DNA of 64,000 bases from Dissulfurispira thermophila (GCF_014701235.1 NZ_AP022873.1:558001-622000), one strand, 5' to 3'; shown: positions 33,074 to 42,887, counted from the first letter of the stretch. The notes: generated by a model from the letters alone, not told the origin. Made by a program: numbers and translations.

Positions 33074-33312
33074 TCTTTCAAGGGCTGGAAATGGACAGAC
33101 CATATAGGAATACAACTTGTTGAGAGAAAAATATCGAAAGAGCTGGTTGAAACTGCTCTTAATAATCCTGATAAGGTGGCAACTGGAAAGAAGAACCACA
33201 AAATCTATCAAAAATAATAGGCGATAAACTTATCAGGGTAGTAACGGAAGGCGACAGTCTTATAACTGTCTATCTTACAGACAAAATCAAAAAATATATG
33301 GAAGGGAATTAA
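33074..33312 (+). pseudogene. Broken DUF4258 toxin-like gene
   Basis: One frame gives a DUF4258-like start (WTDHIGIQLVERKISKELVE, then NNPDKV). At about 33213 a run of five A residues shifts it by -1 into a second frame ending RVVTEGDSLITVYLTDKI and stop at 33310-33312. There is no ATG, GTG or TTG in frame before the domain. A TGC-TATAAT box (33066-33074) ends 5 bases before an AAG codon (33080) that may be the mutated start. With two lesions it is probably dead. The neighbouring DUF2283 gene, the usual partner, is intact. Confidence 0.7.
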
Positions 33313-33315
33313 AAA

Positions 33316-33540
33316 ATGACAATACATTACTCTCATGAAGCAGATGCCCTATATATCAGGTTAAAGGAAACCGATATAGCCAACACCGATGAAATTACCG
33401 AAGACATTATCTTGGACTATGACAAAGACGGCAATGTGGTGGGCATTGAGATTCTTTCAGCCTCTGAGAAGGCTGACACCAAGCAGCTTATCATTCAGGC
33501 ATTTGATAAGGTAATGGTAGAGCAGCCTGTAACTGCTTAA
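33316..33540 (+). CDS. DUF2283 family protein (putative antitoxin)
   Basis: A 74-residue protein begins MTIHYSHEADALYIRL and contains DEITEDIILDYDKDGNVVGIEILSAS-like sequence, the signature of DUF2283. Such genes normally follow DUF4258 genes and are treated as putative antitoxins on the basis of neighbourhood. RBS AAGGGA. It remains intact although its partner is broken, the pattern expected when a toxin is lost first. Confidence 0.85.
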   Translation: MTIHYSHEADALYIRLKETDIANTDEITEDIILDYDKDGNVVGIEILSASEKADTKQLIIQAFDKVMVEQPVTA

Positions 33541-33557
33541 TATGCTTATTTTTTCAA

Positions 33558-34088
33558 TCACTCATTTACTGTATTTATCACACATACTGCCTTTTGCAAT
33601 ACCTCTTCATCCGATTCAGGGACTATTGGTTTCCATTCAGCATATGGAGATTCTGATTTTGCCAATAGATTGCCGTCTTTTGTGTAATCTGCTTCTGATA
33701 ATAATCGAGACATCTTATTAGAGCAGTTTATTTCTTTTAAGAAGATCGTGTATTCATAATTTTCGTATCCCTTTACAGACAATCCGAGTTTTTTATTTGT
33801 ATATATCTGGTAGTTTCTACCTCTTTCATCCTTACTTACACGCTTTGTCCATACTGTTACTATTTTTTTTCTAAAAATATCAGCGATCAATTTCAAGGGA
33901 TCTGGCTTATCCATATCATAGTAAAAATAAAAATCTTGATTCTCGGCATAGAGTTTCCAGTCTGCTCCATGTGCATAATCCAGGCAGAGAGCTATCATGC
34001 CAAGAGTTAAAATGATAATCCCATATCTTGATAATAATCCGATTTTTGTCATTATGTTAAGGCAAGCACTACCGCCTTCCTTTTTCAT
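33558..34088 (-). CDS. Secreted protein of unknown function
   Basis: A protein of up to 176 residues. After an N-terminal signal-like stretch (IIILTLGMIALCLDYAHG) it begins ADWKLYAENQDFYFYYDMD, resembling the surface-adhesin-E-like proteins common in anaerobes. The start could be the ATG at 34088, overlapping the upstream gene, or 34052 (MTKIGLL). No catalytic motif is visible. Last gene of a purL-hypothetical-hypothetical transcription unit. Confidence 0.6.
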   Translation of the reverse strand: MKKEGGSACLNIMTKIGLLSRYGIIILTLGMIALCLDYAHGADWKLYAENQDFYFYYDMDKPDPLKLIADIFRKKIVTVWTKRVSKDERGRNYQIYTNKKLGLSVKGYENYEYTIFLKEINCSNKMSRLLSEADYTKDGNLLAKSESPYAEWKPIVPESDEEVLQKAVCVINTVNE

Positions 34089-34287
34089 GTCTTTGACATT
34101 CGCTTATGATTTTTTTGATTTCCTCTGACTCCTTTGGGATTGTTCTTGTCCTTGCGCCTCTCTCGTATTGTCCTTCATACACATCCCAGTCACCATGCTG
34201 GTTAGCAACATATTTTACACCATCACATTCATAACAAGTAACATATATACCATTGTAGAAGGATTTTACAAGGGTCTTTTTAACCAT
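34069..34287 (-). CDS. Hypothetical 72-residue protein
   Basis: RBS GGAGG lies at a good distance and the gene starts 5 bases after the purL stop. The sequence (YVTCYECDGVKYVANQHGDW) has two close cysteines and aromatic residues. I recognise no family. Overlap with the next gene supports co-translation. Confidence 0.6.
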   Translation of the reverse strand: MVKKTLVKSFYNGIYVTCYECDGVKYVANQHGDWDVYEGQYERGARTRTIPKESEEIKKIISECQRHEKGRR

Positions 34288-34292
34288 TTCTC

Positions 34293-37200
34293 TTATACCT
34301 CCATTTCATATTTTTCTATGCACCAATTATATGCATTCTGGAACATCTTAAGCCATGGTGATGCTTTAATGTTTTTCTTCATATCTTCTGGCATCCATGC
34401 CCACTGCCACTTTAGGAATGCTCGCTCAGGATGAGGCATCATAGCAAGATGTCTGCCGTCAGGTGTACACAATGCAGCAATCCCAAGTGGTGAATCATTT
34501 GGATTAAATGGATACTTTTCTGTGAATTCTCCATTGTCATCTACATACCTGATAGGAGCGAGTTTTTTATCTATTACTTCATTCAGTATGTTCTTATCAG
34601 GGAAGTGTGCAAGCCCCTCACCATGTGCTATCCAGACTCCTAATACAGAATCTTCCATATCTTTTAACATTATCGATGGACTATCAATAATCTTTACTGT
34701 TAGAAATCTGGACTCGAATCTTCCTGATTTGTTATGTATAAATCTTGGTTGTATCCTGTCATCAATGCCTTGCCATGGCACCCAGCCTAACAGTGCCATT
34801 AACTGACATCCATTGCATACGCCGAGACTGAATGTGTCAGGTCTGTTGTAAAAATTATAGAACTGTTCATAGAGTCTTTTGTTAAATCTTATTGTTCCTG
34901 CCCAGCCCTTTGCAGAGTCCATAACATCTGCATAGCTGAAGCCGCCTACAAAGGCTATGCCCTTGAATTTGGAGAGATTTATCCTTTCATTCAGCATGTC
35001 TGTCATTGTTACATCCCATGGTTCAAATCCTGCCATATAAAAGGCTGAGGTCATTTCCCTGTCTCCGTTACTTCCTTCTTCACGAATTATTGCTACGATT
35101 GGTTTTTTATTTTTCTTTAAGATTATTTTAGGCGTCTCTACAGGTGTGAATGACACCTTGTATGAAGGTCCTGTCCTGTCATAAATGACATCTTTTTCTT
35201 CAAGGACACATTCAGGATTTGCCTGAAGCATATCTAATCGATGGCTGGTTTCCTCCCAGATTGACCTTAGTTTACACATATCTTCATCTAAGACAGTCAA
35301 GACTCTGGAGTCATGAGTCATGAGATTTATTTTGATTCTTTTTTCTGTTGAAGTTCTGCCGATAATCTGGTAAGGGATAGAGTAACTTTCAAGTATTGTG
35401 ACTATTGCATCTTCCTTATCAGCTATGTATTCTATGACCATTCCCAATTCTTCAGAGAACAGCAGTGCTATAACTTCATTTTCTGTCTTTTGTCTTAAAT
35501 CTATCTCTATTCCGCAATTCCCTGAGAATGCCATTTCCAGTAATGTTGTGATTAGCCCGCCATCGCTTCTATCGTGTCCTGATAATATGAGGTCTTTATC
35601 TATAAGTTTTTGAATTGCATTAAAGGCATCTTTCAATAATATTGTATTATCTACATCAGGGGATTCATCACCAATTTGTTTATAGCAATGTGCAATTGCA
35701 GAACCTCCAAGCCTGTTTTTTCCATTACCTAAATCAATATAGATAAGCCTGCTTGTGCCGGGTCTTTTGATATCAGGAGTAATGACTCTTGTTATGTCAG
35801 GACATGGGGCATATGCAGAGATCACAAGTGCTGGAGGTGATTTTACTATTTCTATTTCTCCTGATGGATGCAAAACCTTTGCTGCCATGGAAAGGCTGTC
35901 TTTTCCCCCATCAACAGCTATACCAAGTTCAAGCATGATGTCTCTCATGGCAATGGCTGCATCATAAAGATTTGCACCCTCACCCGGAAGTTTTGGTGCC
36001 CACATCCAATTTGCCGAGCACTTGATATCTCTGAGAGAGCTTATTTTTGCCCATACAATGTTTGTCAGTGCCTCACCCACACTCATTCTCGCCATTGCGG
36101 ATGGATTTATAAGACATTTTATTGGCTGCTCTCCAATAGATATGGCTGCCCCTGTAAGTCCAAAATGGCTCTGAGCTATGACAGCCACATCAGAGACTGT
36201 AAGCTGTAAAGGCCCGCAACACTGCTGTCTTGCTATCAATCCTGTAACAGATCTGTCAACCTTGTTTGTGAGGAATCTTTTTGAACCCACAGAGATGAGC
36301 CTTAATACCCTCTCAAGAGCGTCCATTACTGTCATGTTTTTAGGTAGATGTAAAGGTTGATTATGAGATGCAAGTCGCTCGAGATAAAAGGTCTTTTGAG
36401 GCATATCACCAAGTACTCTTTCAAGATTCAAGTTTTCTATGACTGAATTATCATTACTATCATAAAGCACGATGTAACCATCACCTGTTACCTCTCCTAT
36501 GATGGCAACTGGCACCTTTTCTCTCTCGCAGATATTTTTAAACATAGATATGTTACTTGAGTGTATGAGAAGGGCATCCTGCTCTTGATATTCTGCTCCC
36601 CATATCTCCATGACAGAAAGTGTGTTGTCACCTACTATAATCTTTCTGATGTCTATTTTTGCACCTGCTGGATGTATTATTTCTTTAACAACATTGCAGT
36701 TTCCACCTGCACCCTGGTCATGTATGCTGATAATAGGGTTTTTGTCGCCAAGCTCTACGCATGCCCTTATAACCCTGTTTAGCTTCTGTTCCATCTCTGC
36801 ATCTCCGCGCTGGACAGCATTGAAATCCAGTTCTTCAGCAAGTTCGCCTGATACAACAGATGATGCAGCACCTCCACCCATACCAATGCGGTATGCTGGG
36901 CCTCCTAACTTTACTACCACCATGCCTTTTTCAGGCAAACCTTTTTCTATGTGTCTTGCATCTATCTGGCCAATGCCGCCTGTGAACATGATGGGTTTTA
37001 TCCATTCTCTGCGCTCTCCGTCAGGGAGTTTTAGTCCAAACGACCTTGTGAAGCCTTGTATTATAGGCTCTCCAAACTTATTCCCATAGTCTGATGCACC
37101 ATTGCTTGCCTCTATTTCTATTTGAAGTGGTGAAGCAAGGTTTTTCGGATAAATAAAAGAACCATGTTCCCATGGTAGGGGATAATTTGGTATGAAAAGA

Positions 37201-38282
37201 TTGCCCACACAATAGCCTGCAGTCCCTGCAATAACAAGACTTCCTTTTCCTGTGGCATGGACATCTCTTATCCTGCCACCTGTGCCTGTTTCTGCACCTG
37301 GAAATGGTGCAACTCCTGTAGGAAAGTTATGTGTTTCAGCAGTAAAGATTATATGGTAAGTCGCTTCTGTCTTTTTGAAAGGAGATGGTCTTAGAGGGTT
37401 ATCAGGCAATATTGTATTTATAGTATAGCCTCTTATAGCGCTGGAATTGTCTTTAAAGGCAATGATGCTGTTACATGGATTTCTTCTGTATGGTTCTTTC
37501 ACTATCTGCATCAGGCTTTCAGGAATTTCTTTTCCATCAATAACGAGCTTGCCTCTGAAAAACCAGTGCCTTGAATGTTCGCTGTTTGACTGGCTAAGGT
37601 CAAAGCACTCTACATCTGTGGGATTTCTCTTTAGCTCATTTGTGAACAAGTTATAATAATAGTCTATATCCCAATCATCGAGTCCAAGTCCCAATTCTTT
37701 GTTAAGTCTGACAAGGGCATGTTTGCCTTCCTCGATTAAAGGAATTATTCTTACTGACTGTGGCTTTATGCCGGTCTTGAATGTTTTTAGTGGTTCAGGA
37801 TATAGACATTCTGTCATGCGGTCATGGATAAGTCCTAAAAATTGGTGAGGGGGTGAATTGGTGAATTGTTGAAGTGGGGAAGGGCAGATTAACTTATACC
37901 TCCTTGACCTCTCTATGCGGTTTATCTTGGTCAGTCCACATGCGTGACAGATTGAAACCGCATTTGTTGACCATGCAGTGGTAAAATTCATACGCGGTCC
38001 AACCTCAACAATAGTGTTGAGTGTTGGGACTTGAGTATTGAGCGTTAAGAAACTTGTATCAGAAAAATTATCTGGTTCAAAGGTTTCTGACAGAAGCCAT
38101 TTGAGTTTATTTAATTCATCCTCTGTGAGAGGCTCTGTAATTTCTATGTTAAAGCAAAACTCTGTTTCTATATCCTCAATATCAGGGATAATATTTTCTC
38201 TGATTGTTTTTAATAAGACAGACTTTTTATATGAAGAAATGGCAGGAATGCGATACAGATGCAACAGCCCATTTTCAGACAT
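34293..38282 (-). CDS. purL: Phosphoribosylformylglycinamidine synthase, single-chain form
   Basis: The 1329-residue enzyme converts FGAR to FGAM with glutamine and ATP. It includes the N-terminal PurS-like and linker domains, two AIRS-type halves (ETHNFPTGVAPFPGAETGTGG; ISIHDQGAGGN; DGGKDSLSM), and a C-terminal glutamine amidotransferase with nucleophile in GVCNGCQ and terminal MMPHPERAFL. This large form differs from the split PurL/PurQ/PurS system of many bacteria. Three periodic arrays (near residues 78-91, 132-147 and 987-997) add linker residues. RBS GGAG. Confidence 0.96.
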   Translation of the reverse strand: MSENGLLHLYRIPAISSYKKSVLLKTIRENIIPDIEDIETEFCFNIEITEPLTEDELNKLKWLLSETFEPDNFSDTSFLTLNTQVPTLNTIVEVGPRMNFTTAWSTNAVSICHACGLTKINRIERSRRYKLICPSPLQQFTNSPPHQFLGLIHDRMTECLYPEPLKTFKTGIKPQSVRIIPLIEEGKHALVRLNKELGLGLDDWDIDYYYNLFTNELKRNPTDVECFDLSQSNSEHSRHWFFRGKLVIDGKEIPESLMQIVKEPYRRNPCNSIIAFKDNSSAIRGYTINTILPDNPLRPSPFKKTEATYHIIFTAETHNFPTGVAPFPGAETGTGGRIRDVHATGKGSLVIAGTAGYCVGNLFIPNYPLPWEHGSFIYPKNLASPLQIEIEASNGASDYGNKFGEPIIQGFTRSFGLKLPDGERREWIKPIMFTGGIGQIDARHIEKGLPEKGMVVVKLGGPAYRIGMGGGAASSVVSGELAEELDFNAVQRGDAEMEQKLNRVIRACVELGDKNPIISIHDQGAGGNCNVVKEIIHPAGAKIDIRKIIVGDNTLSVMEIWGAEYQEQDALLIHSSNISMFKNICEREKVPVAIIGEVTGDGYIVLYDSNDNSVIENLNLERVLGDMPQKTFYLERLASHNQPLHLPKNMTVMDALERVLRLISVGSKRFLTNKVDRSVTGLIARQQCCGPLQLTVSDVAVIAQSHFGLTGAAISIGEQPIKCLINPSAMARMSVGEALTNIVWAKISSLRDIKCSANWMWAPKLPGEGANLYDAAIAMRDIMLELGIAVDGGKDSLSMAAKVLHPSGEIEIVKSPPALVISAYAPCPDITRVITPDIKRPGTSRLIYIDLGNGKNRLGGSAIAHCYKQIGDESPDVDNTILLKDAFNAIQKLIDKDLILSGHDRSDGGLITTLLEMAFSGNCGIEIDLRQKTENEVIALLFSEELGMVIEYIADKEDAIVTILESYSIPYQIIGRTSTEKRIKINLMTHDSRVLTVLDEDMCKLRSIWEETSHRLDMLQANPECVLEEKDVIYDRTGPSYKVSFTPVETPKIILKKNKKPIVAIIREEGSNGDREMTSAFYMAGFEPWDVTMTDMLNERINLSKFKGIAFVGGFSYADVMDSAKGWAGTIRFNKRLYEQFYNFYNRPDTFSLGVCNGCQLMALLGWVPWQGIDDRIQPRFIHNKSGRFESRFLTVKIIDSPSIMLKDMEDSVLGVWIAHGEGLAHFPDKNILNEVIDKKLAPIRYVDDNGEFTEKYPFNPNDSPLGIAALCTPDGRHLAMMPHPERAFLKWQWAWMPEDMKKNIKASPWLKMFQNAYNWCIEKYEMEV
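35290..35324. repeat. Heptad array inside purL (C-terminal half)
   Basis: Five 7-mers in register: AAGACAG, TCAAGAC, TCTGGAG, TCATGAG, TCATGAG. On the coding strand they encode the loop MTHDSRVLTVL. Confidence 0.7.
37841..37888. repeat. Octad array inside purL
   Basis: Six 8-mers in register: ATTGGTGA, GGGGGTGA, ATTGGTGA, ATTGTTGA, AGTGGGGA, AGGGCAGA. They encode a proline/glutamine-rich linker (SPLQQFTNSPPHQF). Confidence 0.75.
38008..38049. repeat. Heptad array inside purL (N-terminal part)
   Basis: Six 7-mers in register: ACAATAG, TGTTGAG, TGTTGGG, ACTTGAG, TATTGAG, CGTTAAG. They encode LTLNTQVPTLNTIV. Confidence 0.75.
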
Positions 38283-38362
38283 TTATATTCTCCATTTTTT
38301 TACTTCCTATTTGTTCTTTAAGCCTATTTTTTTATTATAGCATAACCCGTATCAGTCCAATA

Positions 38363-38584
38363 AAGGACAGAGAACAGAACACAGACTCTTATTTAGTGAA
38401 TCGGTGAATAGGTGAATAACACCCTTCACCATTTGTCATTCTGAGCGTAGCGAAGAATCTCGTTTTTTAAAACAAGCAATATCAAGGCATTAATAGGTTA
38501 TTTTGGACAGATGTGTTCAAAGTTTAAAATTCAAATTTGGTGCTTTAAGATTCAATATTTGAATTTTGAATTTTAAATCTTAAA
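38363..38584. repeat. Intergenic block of heptad/octad arrays and a dispersed repeat
   Basis: The 357-base gap between purL and the ASKHA gene is mostly repeats. It holds heptads AAGGACA, GAGAACA, GAACACA (38363-38383), octads TTAGTGAA, TCGGTGAA, TAGGTGAA (38393-38416), and a copy of the widespread CATTCTGAGCG/AGCGAAGAATCTC repeat (38438-38462). Nine heptads from GTTTAAA to TCTTAAA follow (38522-38584). No gene is seen. Confidence 0.7.
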
Positions 38585-38663
38585 TAGCCTGAAGGGCTAA
38601 CCTCCTTTCACTATTTTCTGAAATTCTGTCTTCTGTCCTTTGTCATATGTTAAAATATCACCT

Positions 38664-40544
38664 ATGGAATTAAGGCTTACATCTGATGAAGTTATAACAT
38701 TAAAGGAAAAAGAAGTTATCTATTCCGCATTGAAAAGATCAGGCATTTATCTTACAGCTTCATGCGGAGGTAAAGGCACATGCGGGAAATGCAAGGTAAA
38801 GATTATCAAAGGCAGTTGCAATGTAATTTCTTATGGAAAACTCACTCAAAAAGAGAGAGAATCAAATATAGTCCTCGCATGTCAGGCAATTCCAGAAGGA
38901 GATATTCTTATTGAAATACCCAAAGAGTCAAGGCTTGCAATAGGTGATAAAATTGCAATTGCAAGGACAAAAGACCTTGTTCATTACTTGAAATCCTATG
39001 GCGTTGATATAAACCCTGCAGTAAAAAGGCTTTATCTTGAACTCCCACCACCAACGATAGATGATAATATCAGCGACCTGGAAAGACTGAAGAGGTCATT
39101 GAATGAAAAAGGATTAAAAGATATGAGATTTTCTTACGGCTTTGTATCCACAATGGCAGATACCTTGAGGATTGCAAACTGGAATGTCGAGCTTACATAT
39201 ATCAGAGGAGATGACACCCGGTATGAGGCTATATTCCTGAGTCCGATAGATACATGTAACAGACGCTTTGGGCTTGCAGTGGATATTGGCACAACCACAG
39301 TAGTTGTATATCTTGCAAATCTTCTGACAGGAGAGATCATAGATATAGGCTCTACATATAACTCACAGATGAGATATGGTGATGATGTCATAACAAGGAT
39401 AGTGCATGCAACAGAGAGTAATGGTCTTGATGAATTAAGGGATGCAGTTGTCTCTGATATAAATACAATTGTGGATTCTTTGATGGCAAGGCACAGCATA
39501 CAATCATGCGAAATAGATGCTGCAACTATTTCGGGCAATACAACCATGTCTCATATATTCTGGGGACTCAATCCCGGCTCTATAAGAGAAGAGCCTTATA
39601 TTCCAACGCTTAATCGATTTCCTGAATGGAGAGGTGGTACAGCAAGACTTTCTATAAATCCGCAGTCGCCTGTCTATACAGTCCCTTGTGTTGCGAGCTA
39701 TGTGGGTGGAGATATTGTTGCTGGTGTGCTTGCATCAAAGATGCACAGAAATTCAGAGATAGCACTTTTTATGGACATAGGCACAAATGGAGAAATAGCC
39801 ATAGGCAATAATGAATGGCTAATGACAGCAGCATGTTCTATGGGTCCATGTTTTGAAGGAAGTGGCATCAGGTGCGGAATGAGGGCAACATCAGGAGCAA
39901 TAGAGTCAGTAAAGATAGACCCTCATACATATGAACCAAGTATAAGTGTGATTAGCGGAGGGCATCCTATGGGCATTTGTGGTTCAGGCATGATTGATGC
40001 TATATCAGAGATGTTTCTGACGGGATTGATAGACCAGAAAGGCAAGCTTGTGAAGGCAAAGACAGAAAGGATAAGAGAAGGAGAGGATGGATTAGAGTTT
40101 GTGTTATATTCAGACCTCACACACCATAAAGATATAGTGCTGACAGAGGTTGATATAGAAAACATAATCAGGGCAAAGGCTGCCCTTTATGCTGGCATAA
40201 AAACCCTTCTTACTGAAGTTGGACTTACTACAGATGCAATAGAAAAGGTTTACATAGCTGGAGGCTTTGGGAATTACATAAATATCAAAAAGGCAATAAT
40301 ACTTGGAATGCTTTTAGACATGCCAGAAGAGAGATTTGTATTTATGGGGAATACATCGATTACCGGTGCATATCTATGTCTGATGTCAGAGGAATTGAGA
40401 AGAGAGGCAGAAGACATAGCATCAAAGATGACTTATATAGAGTTGTCTGTTTATAGAAGTTTTATGGACGAATACATGTCAGCACTCTTTTTGCCTCACA
40501 CTGATATGAGCCAATTTCCAACGGTAACGGGTATGTTAAAATAA
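38664..40544 (+). CDS. 2Fe-2S/ASKHA (DUF4445) reductive activator of corrinoid proteins
   Basis: A protein of about 626 residues from the ATG at 38664. An N-terminal plant-type ferredoxin domain has CGGKGTCGKCKV plus a later cysteine (ACQAIP). A large ASKHA ATPase region begins near 205 (GLAVDIGTTTVVVYL, SGNTTMSH, GMRATSGAIE, GGFGNYINIKKA). This is the architecture of RACo and RamA, which reduce inactive cob(II)amide methyltransferase proteins using ATP. The upstream TTG at 38640 is in frame, but a TGT-TAAAAT box ends 7 bases before 38664, supporting a leaderless start there. Confidence 0.87.
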   Translation: MELRLTSDEVITLKEKEVIYSALKRSGIYLTASCGGKGTCGKCKVKIIKGSCNVISYGKLTQKERESNIVLACQAIPEGDILIEIPKESRLAIGDKIAIARTKDLVHYLKSYGVDINPAVKRLYLELPPPTIDDNISDLERLKRSLNEKGLKDMRFSYGFVSTMADTLRIANWNVELTYIRGDDTRYEAIFLSPIDTCNRRFGLAVDIGTTTVVVYLANLLTGEIIDIGSTYNSQMRYGDDVITRIVHATESNGLDELRDAVVSDINTIVDSLMARHSIQSCEIDAATISGNTTMSHIFWGLNPGSIREEPYIPTLNRFPEWRGGTARLSINPQSPVYTVPCVASYVGGDIVAGVLASKMHRNSEIALFMDIGTNGEIAIGNNEWLMTAACSMGPCFEGSGIRCGMRATSGAIESVKIDPHTYEPSISVISGGHPMGICGSGMIDAISEMFLTGLIDQKGKLVKAKTERIREGEDGLEFVLYSDLTHHKDIVLTEVDIENIIRAKAALYAGIKTLLTEVGLTTDAIEKVYIAGGFGNYINIKKAIILGMLLDMPEERFVFMGNTSITGAYLCLMSEELRREAEDIASKMTYIELSVYRSFMDEYMSALFLPHTDMSQFPTVTGMLK

Positions 40545-40547
40545 AAC

Positions 40548-40745
40548 ATGAGCGAATATTCAAAATTTGATTCAGGCGATAACACTGAATTCATCTGCCC
40601 TGCCTGCGGTGCTGTGCTTACAGACGAAGATCGCACAAAAGATGGTTGGAACTGCAAGTGTGGGGACTTTATCCCTGAAAACATGGCGATAAACCCTTAC
40701 AAAGGTATTTCAAACCAGCATAAACAAAATGCCGGATGGAGATAA
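40548..40745 (+). CDS. Small zinc-ribbon protein
   Basis: A 65-residue protein has FICPACGAVLT and a later NCKCGDF, giving a four-cysteine zinc ribbon. It starts 3 bases after the activator gene. TGT-TAAAAT within the end of that gene finishes 5 bases before the ATG, and no RBS is present, so it may have its own leaderless transcript. The function is unknown. Confidence 0.65.
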   Translation: MSEYSKFDSGDNTEFICPACGAVLTDEDRTKDGWNCKCGDFIPENMAINPYKGISNQHKQNAGWR

Positions 40746-40754
40746 TTCACACCA

Positions 40755-42887
40755 ATGGGTTTCTTGCGTGACATAAAAAGGGATTTAGAAGCAGTCTTTG
40801 AGTGTGACCCTGCTGCGCGCAGCACCATTGAGGTGTTCCTTACATATCCGGGTTTTCATGCCATACTTATTCACAGAGTAAGTCATGTCTTATGGAACCT
40901 CAAGATTCCTGTATTACCAAGGCTTTTATCTCATATAGCAAGATTCCTTACAGGCATAGAGATACATCCGGGTGCAAAGATTGGAGCCGGCTTTTTCATT
41001 GATCATGGGATGGGGGTTGTGATTGGCGAGACAGCAGAGATAGGAGAGGATGTTTTATTATATCAAGGTGTCACACTGGGAGGCACAGGAAAAGAAAAAG
41101 GCAAGAGGCATCCAACACTTGGAAATCATGTTGTTGTTGGTGCTGGGGCAAAGATACTCGGTCCTATAAGAATAGGCAATGGTGTCAAGATAGGAGCAAA
41201 TTCAGTTGTACTTAAATCAGTTCCAGACCATTCTGTTGTGGTTGGCGTTCCCGGCAAGATTATCAAAAAGAAGGTAATGCGAATTGTGCAAGAAGGCGTG
41301 GAGGAGGCACTTGACCATATAAGGCTTCCTGATCCTGTAGAGGAAGAAATATCAGAGCTGAGAGATTACATAGCAATACTCGAAAATAGGATGGACAGAT
41401 TGGAAGGAAAAGGAGGCAGCGTGAAGATATTCAATACAATGACAGGCAAAAAAGAACAGTTTAGCCCACTTGTAAAGGGAAAGGTTGCAATGTATGCCTG
41501 TGGTGTTACTGTATATGATTACTGCCATATTGGCCATGCAAGGAGTGCAGTGGTCTTTGATGTCATAAGGAGATATTTGAAATACAAGGGATTCGATGTC
41601 AAGTATGTAAGAAATTTTACTGATATTGATGACAAGATAATAAAACGGGCCAGTGAAGAAGGCATCCCATGGGATGCTGTCAGTAGAAAATACATCAATG
41701 AATACTACATTGACATGGATAGGCTTGGTGTTGCAAGGGCAGATGTAGAACCAAAGGCAACAGACCATATAAAAGAGATGATAGAAGTTATCAAGGCGCT
41801 TATTGAAAAAGGCTATGCATATGAGGTTTCAGAAGGAGATAATAAAAGCGTGTATTTTTCTGTAGATAAATTTCCTGAATACGGCAAGCTTTCGAAAAAA
41901 CAGCAGAAAGAACTTCTATCTGGTGCAAGAGTTGATGTGGATGAAAGGAAGAAAAGCCCGGTGGATTTTGCGCTCTGGAAGGCATCGAAAGAAGGTGAAC
42001 CCTGGTGGGATTCTCCATGGGGTAAGGGAAGGCCCGGCTGGCATATAGAATGCACTGCAATGGTAATAAAACATCTTGGTGAATCAATTGATATTCACGG
42101 AGGAGGTGCTGATCTAATATTTCCTCATCATGAAAATGAGATAGCTCAATCAGAGGCATATACAGGAAAGCCATTTGCAAAGTACTGGGTGCATAATGGT
42201 TTTATCACTATCGATAAAGAGAAGATGTCGAAATCTCTCGGCAATTTCTTTACTATAAGAGAGATTCTTGATAAGTATGATGCAGAGGTCATCAGGTTTT
42301 TTATACTTTCAAGCCATTACAGGAGTCCTATAGAGTTTTCAACCGAACAATTGTATGATGCTGAGGCTTCGTTGGAAAGGTATTACAGCACAGTTGCCAG
42401 GTGTGATGACTTCTTGTCCTATGCACCTGATACAGGCAAGAAAATCCCTGTGGCAGAACTTGAATCTGTGCTTGAGAAATTTATGGACAAGTTTGAAGAT
42501 GCAATGGATGACGATTTTAACACAGCACTGGCAATAGGCAATATCTTTGAGCTTGTAAGGGAAGTCAATAAATTCCTTGATTTAAAGCCATCAGGACAGG
42601 CAGCAAATGCACTCATAAAAAAGGCAATGGATATGTTTAAGACCGTCGGAGAGGTCTTGAATCTATTTAATAGGACGCCTGCTCAATGGAATATTGATTT
42701 ATTAAGGAGTAAGAAAATACCGCTCACTGAATCAGAAATACAGGATAAGATACAACAAAGAACAATAGCAAGACAGAATAAAGACTGGGCAAAGGCTGAT
42801 GCCATAAGAAAAGAGCTTGATGAAAAAGGCATAATACTGGAAGATAAAAAAGACAGAACTGATTGGAAGGTAAAGGTGAATGAGTGA
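40755..42887 (+). CDS. cysES: Fused serine O-acetyltransferase-cysteinyl-tRNA synthetase
   Basis: One open frame of 710 residues. Residues 1-222 are a CysE/SAT with left-handed beta-helix repeats ([37 protein letters not shown]) that makes O-acetylserine. Residues 223-710 are a complete CysRS with [18 protein letters not shown], the zinc-site [16 protein letters not shown] and [10 protein letters not shown]. No stop separates them. At the junction GGAGG-CAGC-GTG (GTG at 41421) could start a free 488-residue CysRS, so one gene may give both forms. An adjacent cysE-cysS order is common; an in-frame fusion is not something I know as usual. Confidence 0.85.
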   Translation: MGFLRDIKRDLEAVFECDPAARSTIEVFLTYPGFHAILIHRVSHVLWNLKIPVLPRLLSHIARFLTGIEIHPGAKIGAGFFIDHGMGVVIGETAEIGEDVLLYQGVTLGGTGKEKGKRHPTLGNHVVVGAGAKILGPIRIGNGVKIGANSVVLKSVPDHSVVVGVPGKIIKKKVMRIVQEGVEEALDHIRLPDPVEEEISELRDYIAILENRMDRLEGKGGSVKIFNTMTGKKEQFSPLVKGKVAMYACGVTVYDYCHIGHARSAVVFDVIRRYLKYKGFDVKYVRNFTDIDDKIIKRASEEGIPWDAVSRKYINEYYIDMDRLGVARADVEPKATDHIKEMIEVIKALIEKGYAYEVSEGDNKSVYFSVDKFPEYGKLSKKQQKELLSGARVDVDERKKSPVDFALWKASKEGEPWWDSPWGKGRPGWHIECTAMVIKHLGESIDIHGGGADLIFPHHENEIAQSEAYTGKPFAKYWVHNGFITIDKEKMSKSLGNFFTIREILDKYDAEVIRFFILSSHYRSPIEFSTEQLYDAEASLERYYSTVARCDDFLSYAPDTGKKIPVAELESVLEKFMDKFEDAMDDDFNTALAIGNIFELVREVNKFLDLKPSGQAANALIKKAMDMFKTVGEVLNLFNRTPAQWNIDLLRSKKIPLTESEIQDKIQQRTIARQNKDWAKADAIRKELDEKGIILEDKKDRTDWKVKVNE
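41409..41423 (+). promoter_or_regulatory. cysS: Internal ribosome binding site and GTG start for CysRS
   Basis: AAAAGGAGG followed by CAGC and GTG lies exactly where a normal CysRS begins ([12 protein letters not shown]). The spacing of 4 is short but workable. It probably reflects the ancestral separate cysS start. Confidence 0.5.

Noticed and set aside
33205-33235. Programmed -1 frameshift in the DUF4258-like gene
   Set aside because: The A run is only five bases, no stimulatory structure is evident and the gene also lacks a start codon, so decay explains both lesions.
36610-37089. Plus-strand reading frame of 159 codons opposite purL
   Set aside because: It is antisense to conserved PurL motifs and has no recognisable family or RBS.
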